A stretch of DNA of 64,000 nt from Planctomycetota bacterium. Its GTDB lineage: Bacteria; Planctomycetota; UBA8742; UBA2392. A model generated the notes under the pieces. It was not told where the DNA came from. It saw only the letters and a list, made by a program, of their open reading frames with translations, and searched no databases. The stretch spans positions 1,984,001 to 2,048,000 of the forward strand of contig JADJRK010000001.1 of the NCBI GenBank assembly GCA_016712285.1, read 5' to 3'. This document shows, one piece after another, positions 34,635-42,024 of this stretch; the first letter of the stretch is position 1, and every line of letters begins with the position of its first letter. The translations under genes and the position numbers were made by a program.

Positions 34635-35678
34635 GTGACATCAAATGAGCGCGTCAAGATTGCCGTCATCGGCGTCGGCCACTTGGGCAAGAACCACGCC
34701 CGGGTGCTGAAAGAGCTGCCAACGGCTGAACTTGTCGCGGTAGTAGACTCCAACGAGAAGACAGCCCAGGCCATTGCCGAGCGCTTTCACTGCCAGGCAC
34801 TCACCGACTACAAGCAACTCAAGGGCAAGGTGGACGCGGTCAGCGTCGTCGTGCCGACGCGCCATCACTATGAAGTCGCAAGCTGGGCCTTTGAAAACGG
34901 CCTGCATGCACTGGTCGAAAAGCCGATGGCGTATTCGGTCGATGAGTGCAACAAGCTGATTGACCTGGCCAAGAAGCACAAGCGCATTCTGCAGGTCGGC
35001 CATATTGAGCGCTTCAACCCGGCCCTTTCCAGCATCCGCAACGCCATCAACACCGTCGCATTCATTGAGGCTGACAGGCTCAGCCCCTACCCGTTCCGCA
35101 GCACCGACGTTGGCGTGGTGATGGACGTGATGATTCACGACCTGGACATCATCTTGAGCATCGTCGGAAGCGAAGTCGAAGACATCCAGGCGGTGTGCAC
35201 GCCCGTGCTGTCAAAGCGCCATGAGGACATCGCCAGCGTGCGGCTGTCATTCAAGAACGGCAGCGTGGCAAACGTCACGGCCAGCCGTATCAGTGACAAG
35301 AGTGTGCGCAAGATGCGCATCTTCTGCGCTGACCGCTACCTGAACCTGGATTTCGCGGGCAAGCAGGCGTGGATCTACAGCAAGACACCCAAGCTCGACC
35401 AGGCCGACTTTCATGTCGAGAACGTGGACATCACCGGCATCGACGACCTGATGCAGTTCGTGTTCAACGACTTGATTCGGGTTGAGCAGGTGGTGATCGG
35501 CGAGGAAGAGCCCTTAAAGGAAGAGCTGAAGCATTTCATCAATGCTATCCGCACGGGCGTCCGCCCACAGGTCGGCGGCGAAGAGGGCATGGCGGCTATC
35601 CAGTTGGCGCACGACATCCTGAAAACCGCCCGCGACCACTACAATCGCCACGTGCCCGAAGAGCATCGCCGCTGGTAA
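34635..35678 (+). CDS. Gfo/Idh/MocA family oxidoreductase
   Basis: A 347-residue NAD(P)-dependent oxidoreductase. The Rossmann half starts VKIAVIGVGHLGKNHARVLKEL, with LVAVVDSNEKTAQAIAERF and ALVEKPMAYSVDE (the E-K-P motif with catalytic Lys); GHIERFNPAL and MIHDLDIILSIVGS follow. The start is GTG 34635 after AGGGGC. Following fabZ it may act in lipid A or surface sugar synthesis. In some bacteria (Acidithiobacillus, Leptospira, and Geobacter-like gene orders) the related GnnA oxidises UDP-GlcNAc beside lpxA, but no GnnB-type aminotransferase is present here, so that role is only a possibility. Confidence 0.85.
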   Translation: MTSNERVKIAVIGVGHLGKNHARVLKELPTAELVAVVDSNEKTAQAIAERFHCQALTDYKQLKGKVDAVSVVVPTRHHYEVASWAFENGLHALVEKPMAYSVDECNKLIDLAKKHKRILQVGHIERFNPALSSIRNAINTVAFIEADRLSPYPFRSTDVGVVMDVMIHDLDIILSIVGSEVEDIQAVCTPVLSKRHEDIASVRLSFKNGSVANVTASRISDKSVRKMRIFCADRYLNLDFAGKQAWIYSKTPKLDQADFHVENVDITGIDDLMQFVFNDLIRVEQVVIGEEEPLKEELKHFINAIRTGVRPQVGGEEGMAAIQLAHDILKTARDHYNRHVPEEHRRW

Positions 35679-35707
35679 CAAGCCACGAACTTCGTTCCGA
35701 TCTCACG

Positions 35708-35745
35708 CACGTGCAGCCAACTGCGGCTGCACGTGTGTCATTTTT
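35708..35745 (+). terminator. intrinsic terminator
   Basis: Perfect 11-bp stem CACGTGCAGCC (35708-35718) / GGCTGCACGTG (35725-35735), loop AACTGC, then TGTCATTTTT to 35745. It closes the oxidoreductase transcript and so the lpxC-fabZ unit. Confidence 0.88.
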
Positions 35746-35962
35746 GCCCAAAGCGTGTGCTTCGCAGTGGCGATGGGGCGAAAACGTGCCGTTTGATGTT
35801 CCCGTTTGGTGCCATCCGGTGGCGGCGGAACCCAGTCCGGTCGTTACAGGTTGGACCGATGGCGGTTACCTGCCAGAAACGCGACCGCAAACCCTCTTGA
35901 AATAGAGGCACGCAGGCCGTTACTCACGCCAGCCCATGGCTGTGAATCGACTGCCTGAGAAT

Positions 35963-35978
35963 TGGCACAGAGCCTGCA
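35963..35978 (+). promoter_or_regulatory. -24/-12 (sigma-54 type) promoter of VWA copy 1
   Basis: TGGCAC-AGAGC-C-TGCA: GG and GC are 12 bases apart (GG 35964-35965, GC 35976-35977), matching the TGGCAC-N5-TTGC consensus with one change (C for T at position 12). The start of transcription should be near 35988, leaving a leader of ~25 bases before ATG 36013. Two more copies stand before the other VWA genes. Confidence 0.75.
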
Positions 35979-36012
35979 TTAGCTCGAGTGTCCCTAATTA
36001 CGGAAACCAACC

Positions 36013-36822
36013 ATGCGCAAACTTCTGGCATCTGTCGCGGTCCTGGCCCTTCTGGGTTTCACGGGCGGGTTGTACGCCCAGGCTACCTCGGAGATCACGA
36101 GCCCCGACGCCAACAAGCCTAACACACACGACCGCTCGGCTGGCCACGCCGTCATCAAGGTGCCGGCGCCTGCCACGCCCCCGACCACACCGCCGGAGCC
36201 CGCTCCGCCCCCGCCGCCCCAGAACCCGACGCCCCCGAGCGAAGGCGAAGACATTCCGCCCAGCGAGACTCCTCCTGACCCGCCGCCGCCGGAAGATCCG
36301 CCGACGTACTACGGCGAGCCGGTCCAGGGCAAGTTCGCATTCATCCTGGACGCCAGCGGCAGCATGTACGGCAGCAAGATGGCCAGCCTGCGCGCCGAGA
36401 CCACAGGCGTGATCCAGGACCTGACCGAAGACGACGAACTCGACTGCATGGCATACGGCGGCCAGTTCAGCGCCACCGGCTATGTCAAGTTCATGTGGGG
36501 CGCTCTGTTGCCCGCAACCGATGGCAACAAGAACAGCGCCATCAGCTGGGTCAACGGCCCGACCATGAACCCGGGTGGCGGCACTCCCAGCTACGCAGCA
36601 CTGCAGATGGGTTGCCAGACTTACCCCTCGGACTTGGACAAGTTCTTCTTCATCACGGACGGTTACCCGAACGAGTCACCGGCCACCATCCTTGCGGCTT
36701 TCCCGGGCTGGTGGGCGAAGTTTGAAGATTGCGAATTGATCTGTGTGTGCATCGCAGGCGGCGGCGCAAGCTTCATGCAGCAGCTAGCGGCACTGGCCGG
36801 CGGCACCTACATCGCGGCATAG
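36013..36822 (+). CDS. secreted proline-rich VWA protein, copy 1
   Basis: A 269-residue exported protein. The signal peptide ends at YAQ (residue 23). Residues ~24-53 contain a short conserved stretch (SEITSPDANKPNTHDRSAGH). Residues ~55-100 are a proline linker (PPTTPPEPAPPPPPQNPTPP, then the SETPPDPPPPEDPP run). A von Willebrand A domain follows: strand FAFILDASGSMYGSK with the D-x-S-G-S metal-binding (MIDAS) motif, and FFFITDGYPN. No C-terminal anchor is seen. It lies behind a sigma-54 promoter and is followed by a GC hairpin. Two paralogues (37252-38061, 39773-40588) are nearly the same. Possibly an adhesin or structural partner; function not known. Confidence 0.82.
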   Translation: MRKLLASVAVLALLGFTGGLYAQATSEITSPDANKPNTHDRSAGHAVIKVPAPATPPTTPPEPAPPPPPQNPTPPSEGEDIPPSETPPDPPPPEDPPTYYGEPVQGKFAFILDASGSMYGSKMASLRAETTGVIQDLTEDDELDCMAYGGQFSATGYVKFMWGALLPATDGNKNSAISWVNGPTMNPGGGTPSYAALQMGCQTYPSDLDKFFFITDGYPNESPATILAAFPGWWAKFEDCELICVCIAGGGASFMQQLAALAGGTYIAA

Positions 36823-36868
36823 ACAAAACCAAAGCGACCAACAGCGCCTGTTGGGAAGCTTGGAGGAC

Positions 36869-36890
36869 GGGGGAGCCGCAAGGCTCCCCC
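36869..36890 (+). terminator. GC hairpin after VWA copy 1
   Basis: Perfect 9-bp stem GGGGGAGCC/GGCTCCCCC with GCAA loop, 47 bases after the stop, followed by GAGGCATTTG, without a real T-run. Same stem as after the two other VWA copies. Confidence 0.7.
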
Positions 36891-37178
36891 GAGGCATTTG
36901 TCGCATGTCACACCAACCTGGGTGCTTACATGGCCCCCACCACTTATTTGTGTTTCGTGCGGAACCTGGCCGGCACTTGTGAGGTTACTTATTCGTCAGC
37001 GCCACGAAGCCAGAAGGGGCGGCTGGAAACACGGTATCACAGGGTGGTTACCAGCTTGTCTCACTCCGTTGTGACAAAGACTGCATGACGTAGAATCGCT
37101 GAGGCAACATTCATGTAAGTAGCTTGATTGTATAGATTTATAACTGCACAAAACTTCTTGAGTCACGCTACAAAGAAT

Positions 37179-37194
37179 TGGCACATCCAATGCT
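37179..37194 (+). promoter_or_regulatory. -24/-12 (sigma-54 type) promoter of VWA copy 2
   Basis: TGGCAC-ATCCA-A-TGCT: GG at 37180-37181, GC at 37192-37193, 12 bases apart. Predicted transcription start near 37205 and a leader of ~47 bases before ATG 37252. The same stretch of upstream DNA (36891-37178) has no gene and holds TTGTCTCA...TGTGACAA at about 37055-37079. Confidence 0.72.
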
Positions 37195-37251
37195 TATCTC
37201 AAACTGACTTACTTGCACTTCCTTTTGAGGCACCCAAGAGGACACGAACAC

Positions 37252-38061
37252 ATGAAGAAGCTCATTGCATCAGCAGCAGTGTTCGCGCTGTTCATCGGTT
37301 GCGGCAGTCTCTTTGCCCAGACCACGTCCGAGATCACAAGCCCGGACGCGAACAAGCCGAACACGCATGACCGCTCCGCCGGCCATGCAATCATCAAGGT
37401 CCCGGCCCCGGCGACCCCGCCGACGACCCCGCCGGAACCCGCTCCGCCCCCGCCGCCCCAGAACCCGACACCCCCGAGCGAAGGCGAGGACATTCCGCCC
37501 AGCGAGACTCCTCCTGACCCGCCGCCGCCGGAAGATCCGCCGACGTACTACGGCGAGCCGGTTCAGGGCAAGTTCGCATTCATCCTGGACGCCAGCGGCA
37601 GCATGGGCGGCAGCAAGATGGCGGCCCTGCGCGCTGAGACCACAAGCGTGATCCAGGACCTGACCGAAGACGACGAACTGGACTGCATGGCATACGGCGG
37701 CCAGTTCAGCGCGACCGGTTACGTCAAGTACATGTGGGGCGCTTTGCTGCCCGCGACCGACGGCAACAAGAACAGCGCCATCAGCTGGGTCAACGGCCCG
37801 ACCATGAACCCGGGTGGCGGCACTCCCAGCTACGCAGCACTGCAGTCGGGTTGCCAGACCTACCCGTCGGACCTGGACAAGTTCTTCTTCATCACCGACG
37901 GCTACCCGAACGAGTCACCGGCCACCATCCTTGCGGCTTTCCCGGGCTGGTGGGCGAAGTTTGAAGATTGCGAACTGATCTGTGTGTGCATCGCAGGCGG
38001 CGGCGCAAGCTTCATGCAGCAGCTCGCGGCACTGGCCGGCGGCACCTACATCGCGGCCTAG
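37252..38061 (+). CDS. secreted proline-rich VWA protein, copy 2
   Basis: A 269-residue paralogue of copy 1. Start ATG 37252 with AGAGGA nine bases upstream; an in-frame start at 37213 is rejected because it would overlap the promoter-to-leader region and lacks a signal peptide. MKKLIASAAVFALFIGCGSL then FAQ is the signal peptide. The proline linker and VWA metal site (ILDASGSMGGSK, copy 1 has MYGSK) are the same. From the proline linker through the MIDAS the DNA differs from copy 1 at about three of 168 positions, while DNA just before that block has many silent differences. Confidence 0.82.
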   Translation: MKKLIASAAVFALFIGCGSLFAQTTSEITSPDANKPNTHDRSAGHAIIKVPAPATPPTTPPEPAPPPPPQNPTPPSEGEDIPPSETPPDPPPPEDPPTYYGEPVQGKFAFILDASGSMGGSKMAALRAETTSVIQDLTEDDELDCMAYGGQFSATGYVKYMWGALLPATDGNKNSAISWVNGPTMNPGGGTPSYAALQSGCQTYPSDLDKFFFITDGYPNESPATILAAFPGWWAKFEDCELICVCIAGGGASFMQQLAALAGGTYIAA

Positions 38062-38086
38062 TCGCAAGTCACGAAATGACACAAGC

Positions 38087-38108
38087 GGGGGAGCCTTCGG
38101 GCTCCCCC
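38087..38108 (+). terminator. GC hairpin after VWA copy 2
   Basis: Perfect 9-bp stem GGGGGAGCC/GGCTCCCCC with TTCG loop, 26 bases after the stop, then GAGTATTTTGG. Same stem as after copy 1, different loop. Confidence 0.75.
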
Positions 38109-38206
38109 GAGTATTTTGGGCACAGCCTGTGCTTCTGCCAACGAATCAAAGTTCACGCCTACGGTGCAGGTGCTAGACTGCGACCATCCGGCGTCTGGAG
38201 TTTATC

Positions 38207-39439
38207 GTGGACCATTCTCGCCGCTCGTTCATCGCCGCCGCCTCGGCCTGGGTCGGGCTGGCTATGCTGGCCGGTTGCTCGGGCAAAGACAATTCCGCCA
38301 ATGCCGGTACGGCCAACCAGCCGACGAACACGCTATCCAACGACACGCCGAAGCCCTCAGGCAATGGGCTCGACCCCACTGACCGCCGCGGCATGCTGAT
38401 CGGCGCCGGCAGCCGCAAGAAAGGCGCCGACTGCTGGGTTGCGTTGATTGACCTGGACCGCGTCGAGAAGTACGCAAGCGCCGAGTTGAAGCCGACATTG
38501 ATACCGATCTCGTTCGTTGGCCACGCCGTGGTGCCGCACCCGGTTGAGCGCCACAAAGCCGCGGTGTTCGAGAAATGGGGCCCCGGAGCCTGCGAAATCG
38601 ACCTGCGCGAAATGAAATCCGTGCGGCCGATCACGACCGCGCCCGACCGCATGTTCTACGGTCACGGGGCATGGGCCCCTGACGGCAACGTGCTGTACTC
38701 GGTCGAGAGCACTGACCCCGCGCTGGGCCCTTACGACGGCTTCGTTGTGATCCGCGACGGCAAGACCCTGGCTGCGATTGACGAGTTTCCAACCTTTGGC
38801 AAGAAGCCCCATGACTGCCATCTGCTGGACGGCGGCAAAACGCTGGCCATCACAAACGGCGGCGGCGAGCCGGGCAGCAGCGACCCCGGCTGTGTTACGT
38901 TTGTCGATGTCCAGTCGCGCCAGCTGCTTGAGCGCCTGACCATCCCCAACCTGCAAGCCGGACACCTGGCCGTTTCTGCCGGGTCGCGAAGCGACGACCT
39001 GGTGGTCGGCTCAACACCGCACAGCCCGCCGGGCAGCGGGCCCGAGGGCTTCAAGACCGTGCCGGGCGGGCTGTCGCTGCGTGCAAGCGGCGCAGCCAAG
39101 ATGACCCACGCAAGCGAGCCGGCCGACACCATCAACAAGATGCTGGGAGAAACGCTGAGCGTCGTGATTCACCCTGAACGCGGGATCGCCGGCGCCACCA
39201 ATCCCGCCGGCAATATCGTGACATTCTGGGACATCAAGCAAGCCAAGCTGCTGAAGAGCTTTGAGCTGACGATTGCGCGCGGCATTGCCCTGACGCTGGA
39301 CAAGCGCCACTTCGTGGTCAGCTACGGCACTGAAAGCGACATCGTGATGATCCGCGCCGACGACCTGACGCCCGTTGAGGCCAGCCGCTTCAAACCGTCA
39401 CTGGTTACGGGTTCGCACTTCATCACATACGACCTCTAG
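38207..39439 (+). CDS. DUF1513 domain Tat-exported lipoprotein, copy 1
   Basis: A 410-residue protein from GTG 38207 (GGAG upstream). The N-terminus MDHSRRSFIAAASAWVGLAM ends in LAGC, a twin-arginine signal with lipobox. The rest is a DUF1513-type beta-propeller: FYGHGAWAPDGNVLYSVEST, KKPHDCHLLDGGKTLAITNG (H-D dyad), LQAGHLAVSAGS and HFITYDL at the end. DUF1513 proteins are usually found with imelysin-type iron-regulated proteins; none is here. It follows VWA copy 2 by 145 bases and may be expressed with it, or from its own promoter past the hairpin. A paralogue is at 40740-41960. Confidence 0.83.
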   Translation: MDHSRRSFIAAASAWVGLAMLAGCSGKDNSANAGTANQPTNTLSNDTPKPSGNGLDPTDRRGMLIGAGSRKKGADCWVALIDLDRVEKYASAELKPTLIPISFVGHAVVPHPVERHKAAVFEKWGPGACEIDLREMKSVRPITTAPDRMFYGHGAWAPDGNVLYSVESTDPALGPYDGFVVIRDGKTLAAIDEFPTFGKKPHDCHLLDGGKTLAITNGGGEPGSSDPGCVTFVDVQSRQLLERLTIPNLQAGHLAVSAGSRSDDLVVGSTPHSPPGSGPEGFKTVPGGLSLRASGAAKMTHASEPADTINKMLGETLSVVIHPERGIAGATNPAGNIVTFWDIKQAKLLKSFELTIARGIALTLDKRHFVVSYGTESDIVMIRADDLTPVEASRFKPSLVTGSHFITYDL

Positions 39440-39694
39440 GCCACTTCAAATCGTACACTTGATCCAGTGTAGTATTGCACCTGCCGGATCGTGTGCATTG
39501 TGGTCGATTCCTGCAGGCCTGTAAAATAAGCCTTTTGCAGGCGATTCCCGGTCGGTGCCGCGATGTTCCCGCCAGGTACCAACCAGCCGTGGTTGTAAAG
39601 TAATGGCGTGGTCATCCCGACACTGACTGCTTGAAACCCATACTACTGGCCAACCTGAAGGCCGGAGCGTCAATGGGCACAACTGACTGAAAAC

Positions 39695-39710
39695 TGGCAC
39701 GGCAAGTGCG
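39695..39710 (+). promoter_or_regulatory. -24/-12 (sigma-54 type) promoter of VWA copy 3
   Basis: TGGCACG-GCAA-G-TGCG: GG at 39696-39697, GC at 39708-39709, 12 bases apart. It also matches the consensus G after TGGCAC. Predicted transcription start near 39721, leader ~52 bases before ATG 39773. The rest of 39440-39694 has no gene. Confidence 0.75.
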
Positions 39711-39772
39711 ATTACGGACATCGAGGACTGGGCCTTTCGCTTCTTAGACCCGTAGGCACAAGGAACTTTACT

Positions 39773-40588
39773 ATGCGTAATATTTTTGCAGCTCTTGCGG
39801 TGTTCGCGCTGCTCGGATGCGCGGTTGGGCTCAACGCCCAAGCCACGTCCGAAATCACCAGCCCGGACTCCAACAAGCCGAACACGCATGACCGCTCGGC
39901 TGGCCACGCCGTCATCAAGGTGCCGGCGCCGACCACCCCGCCGACTACTCCGCCGGAGCCCTCTCCGCCCCCGCCGCCCCAGAACCCGACACCCCCAAGC
40001 GAAGGCGAGGACATTCCGCCCAGCGAGACTCCTCCTGACCCGCCGCCGCCGGAAGATCCGCCGACGTACTACGGCGAGCCGGTCCAGGGCAAGTTTGCAT
40101 TCATCATGGACGCCAGCGGCAGCATGTATGGCAGCCGTATCGCAAGCCTGCGCGCTGAAACGACCAGCGTCATCCAGGACCTGACCGAAGACGACGAACT
40201 CGACTGCGTCGCATACGGCGGCCAGTTCAGCAGCACTGGATACGTCAAGTACATGTGGGGATCATTGCTGCCCGCGACCGACGGCAACAAGAGCAGCGCC
40301 ATCAGCTGGGTCAACGGCCCCAGCACCAACCCCGGCGGCATGACGCCCAGCTACGCGGCGTTGCAGTCGGCTTGCCAGACCTATCCGTCTGACCTCGACA
40401 AGTTCTTCTTCATCACCGACGGCTATCCCAACATCACCGGCAGCTCAAGCCAGATTCTGGCCGACTTCCCTGCCTGGTGGAACAAGTTTGAAGACTGCGA
40501 ACTGATCTGCGTGTGCATCGCAGGCGGCGGCGCAAGCTTCATGCAGCAGCTGGCGGCGCTTGGCGGCGGTACTTACATCGCCGCATAG
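39773..40588 (+). CDS. secreted proline-rich VWA protein, copy 3
   Basis: A 271-residue paralogue of copies 1 and 2, ATG 39773 with AAGGAA seven bases upstream. The signal peptide MRNIFAALAVFALLGCAVGL ends at NAQ. Identical proline linker in amino acids except a Ser for Ala, and MIDAS FIMDASGSMYGSR. A two-residue insertion lies near FITDGYPNITGSSSQILADF. More diverged at third codon positions than copies 1 and 2 from each other, yet again very similar in the linker DNA. Followed by a GC hairpin. Confidence 0.82.
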   Translation: MRNIFAALAVFALLGCAVGLNAQATSEITSPDSNKPNTHDRSAGHAVIKVPAPTTPPTTPPEPSPPPPPQNPTPPSEGEDIPPSETPPDPPPPEDPPTYYGEPVQGKFAFIMDASGSMYGSRIASLRAETTSVIQDLTEDDELDCVAYGGQFSSTGYVKYMWGSLLPATDGNKSSAISWVNGPSTNPGGMTPSYAALQSACQTYPSDLDKFFFITDGYPNITGSSSQILADFPAWWNKFEDCELICVCIAGGGASFMQQLAALGGGTYIAA

Positions 40589-40613
40589 AGTCACAGTGCT
40601 GGGTCATGAATAC

Positions 40614-40635
40614 AGGGGAGCCTGCGGGCTCCCCT
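40614..40635 (+). terminator. GC hairpin after VWA copy 3
   Basis: Perfect 9-bp stem AGGGGAGCC/GGCTCCCCT with TGCG loop, then CTTCATTC. It is 26 bases after the stop, the third of the set. Confidence 0.75.
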
Positions 40636-40739
40636 CTTCATTCAAGGCGATACCGGCGTACGAAAATCGGACAAGCTGGACCCCGCAACTGCCTTGCAAC
40701 ACGGTGGTCACATAGCTTCCGTGATGCCAGAATAGCGCC

Positions 40740-41960
40740 ATGACTTCGACCACTCCCAACCCCGCACGACGTCGCTTCCTGGCGGGCTCGCTGGCCGCAG
40801 GCGCTGGCTTGCTTGCGGCTTGCGGCAGCGGCGACAATCTTGCACCCAACGCGCCTCCGCGCAACGCCGGAAGCGACCCCAACGCCCCGCGCGAGTTCAA
40901 GCGCGGCGCCCTTGGCACCGTCATCGGCGGCGGTGTCGCCGAAGTGGATGGCGCCAAGCAATTCTTCATCGGCATCGTGGACCTGGACGCCGAAAAGCCC
41001 CAAGCGCGCACCATCAACGATGTCGGCTTTCTCGGCCACGGCTTCTCGCCCAACCCGGTCAAGCCGACGACAGCGGTGGTATGCGAAAAGCACGGCCAGG
41101 GCTGCTGCGAAGTTGACCTGGTCAAAGGCAAGGTGCTGCGGCGAGTCCGGACCACGCAAGGCCGCGAGTTCTACGGCCACGGGGCGTTCACGCCCGATGG
41201 CAAGTTGTTCTATTGCACCGAAGCCGAAGTCGGCGATTCCAGCTACGCGGGCGTGCTGGCAGTGCGCGACGGCGAGAGCTTTGAGCTGAAATCCGAGAAC
41301 TTTCCCACGCACGGCGTTGCACCCCACGACTGCATCCTCGTCGAAGACGGCGCAACGCTGGTGATCACCAACGGGGGCGGCCCGGTCAGCAGCCCCGACG
41401 AGCCCGCGGGGATTGCCTACGTCGACGTGAAGACCGGGGCGGCCCGGCGCGTGCTGAAGTTCCGCGACGAAGCGATCAACGCCGGCCACATCGCCATCAC
41501 CGCACGCGGTGAGCTGGCGTGCGTGTCAGCGCCCCGCGAAGGCATACCGCAGACCAAAGAGGGCGAGCCTAACCCGGCGTGGCTTGGCGCGATCAGTTTC
41601 TATGATCCCGCGACGGACAAGCTGGTCACGGCCGAAGACCCGATCCGCGCCAAGATGAAGGGCGAGACGCTCAGCGTCGCGATCCATGAACCCAGCATGG
41701 TTGTGGCAGCCACAAACCCCGCCGGCGATCTTGTCACATTCTGGGATTTCAAGACCGGCAAACTGGTGCACAAGATCGAGGGCGACCTCAAGTGGCCGCG
41801 CGGGATCAGCCTGACCCTGGACGGCAACTACTTTGCCGTGACCTATGATCGCGAAACCAGGCTCGTGTTGCTGGATGCCGAGACTTTCGAGCCGGTGGCC
41901 GGCACAACCGTAGACCGCAGCTTCATCAGCGGCAGCCACAACCTGGTCTATCGCCTGTAA
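40740..41960 (+). CDS. DUF1513 domain Tat-exported lipoprotein, copy 2
   Basis: A 406-residue paralogue of 38207-39439. Twin-arginine signal ARRRFLAGSLAAGAGLLAAC with lipobox LAAC. Propeller motifs again include FYGHGAFTPDGKLFYCTEA, GVAPHDCILVEDGATLVITN, GHIAITARGELACVS, and the end GSHNLVYRL. Sequence is diverged relative to copy 1 (clearly related in every block, but not recently duplicated). It follows VWA copy 3 by 151 bases, repeating the VWA then DUF1513 order. Confidence 0.84.
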   Translation: MTSTTPNPARRRFLAGSLAAGAGLLAACGSGDNLAPNAPPRNAGSDPNAPREFKRGALGTVIGGGVAEVDGAKQFFIGIVDLDAEKPQARTINDVGFLGHGFSPNPVKPTTAVVCEKHGQGCCEVDLVKGKVLRRVRTTQGREFYGHGAFTPDGKLFYCTEAEVGDSSYAGVLAVRDGESFELKSENFPTHGVAPHDCILVEDGATLVITNGGGPVSSPDEPAGIAYVDVKTGAARRVLKFRDEAINAGHIAITARGELACVSAPREGIPQTKEGEPNPAWLGAISFYDPATDKLVTAEDPIRAKMKGETLSVAIHEPSMVVAATNPAGDLVTFWDFKTGKLVHKIEGDLKWPRGISLTLDGNYFAVTYDRETRLVLLDAETFEPVAGTTVDRSFISGSHNLVYRL

Positions 41961-42024
41961 ACGCCTTCATTTGCACATCTCTGCCGTCGTTTCCCAACGG
42001 ACGGGTGTTTGCTAAAACTCCTGC

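Noticed and set aside
36155..36340. The proline-codon-rich segment as a tandem DNA repeat or CRISPR-like array
   Set aside because: There is no regular unit with spacers. It is coding sequence for the proline linker, repeated only because the genes are paralogues.
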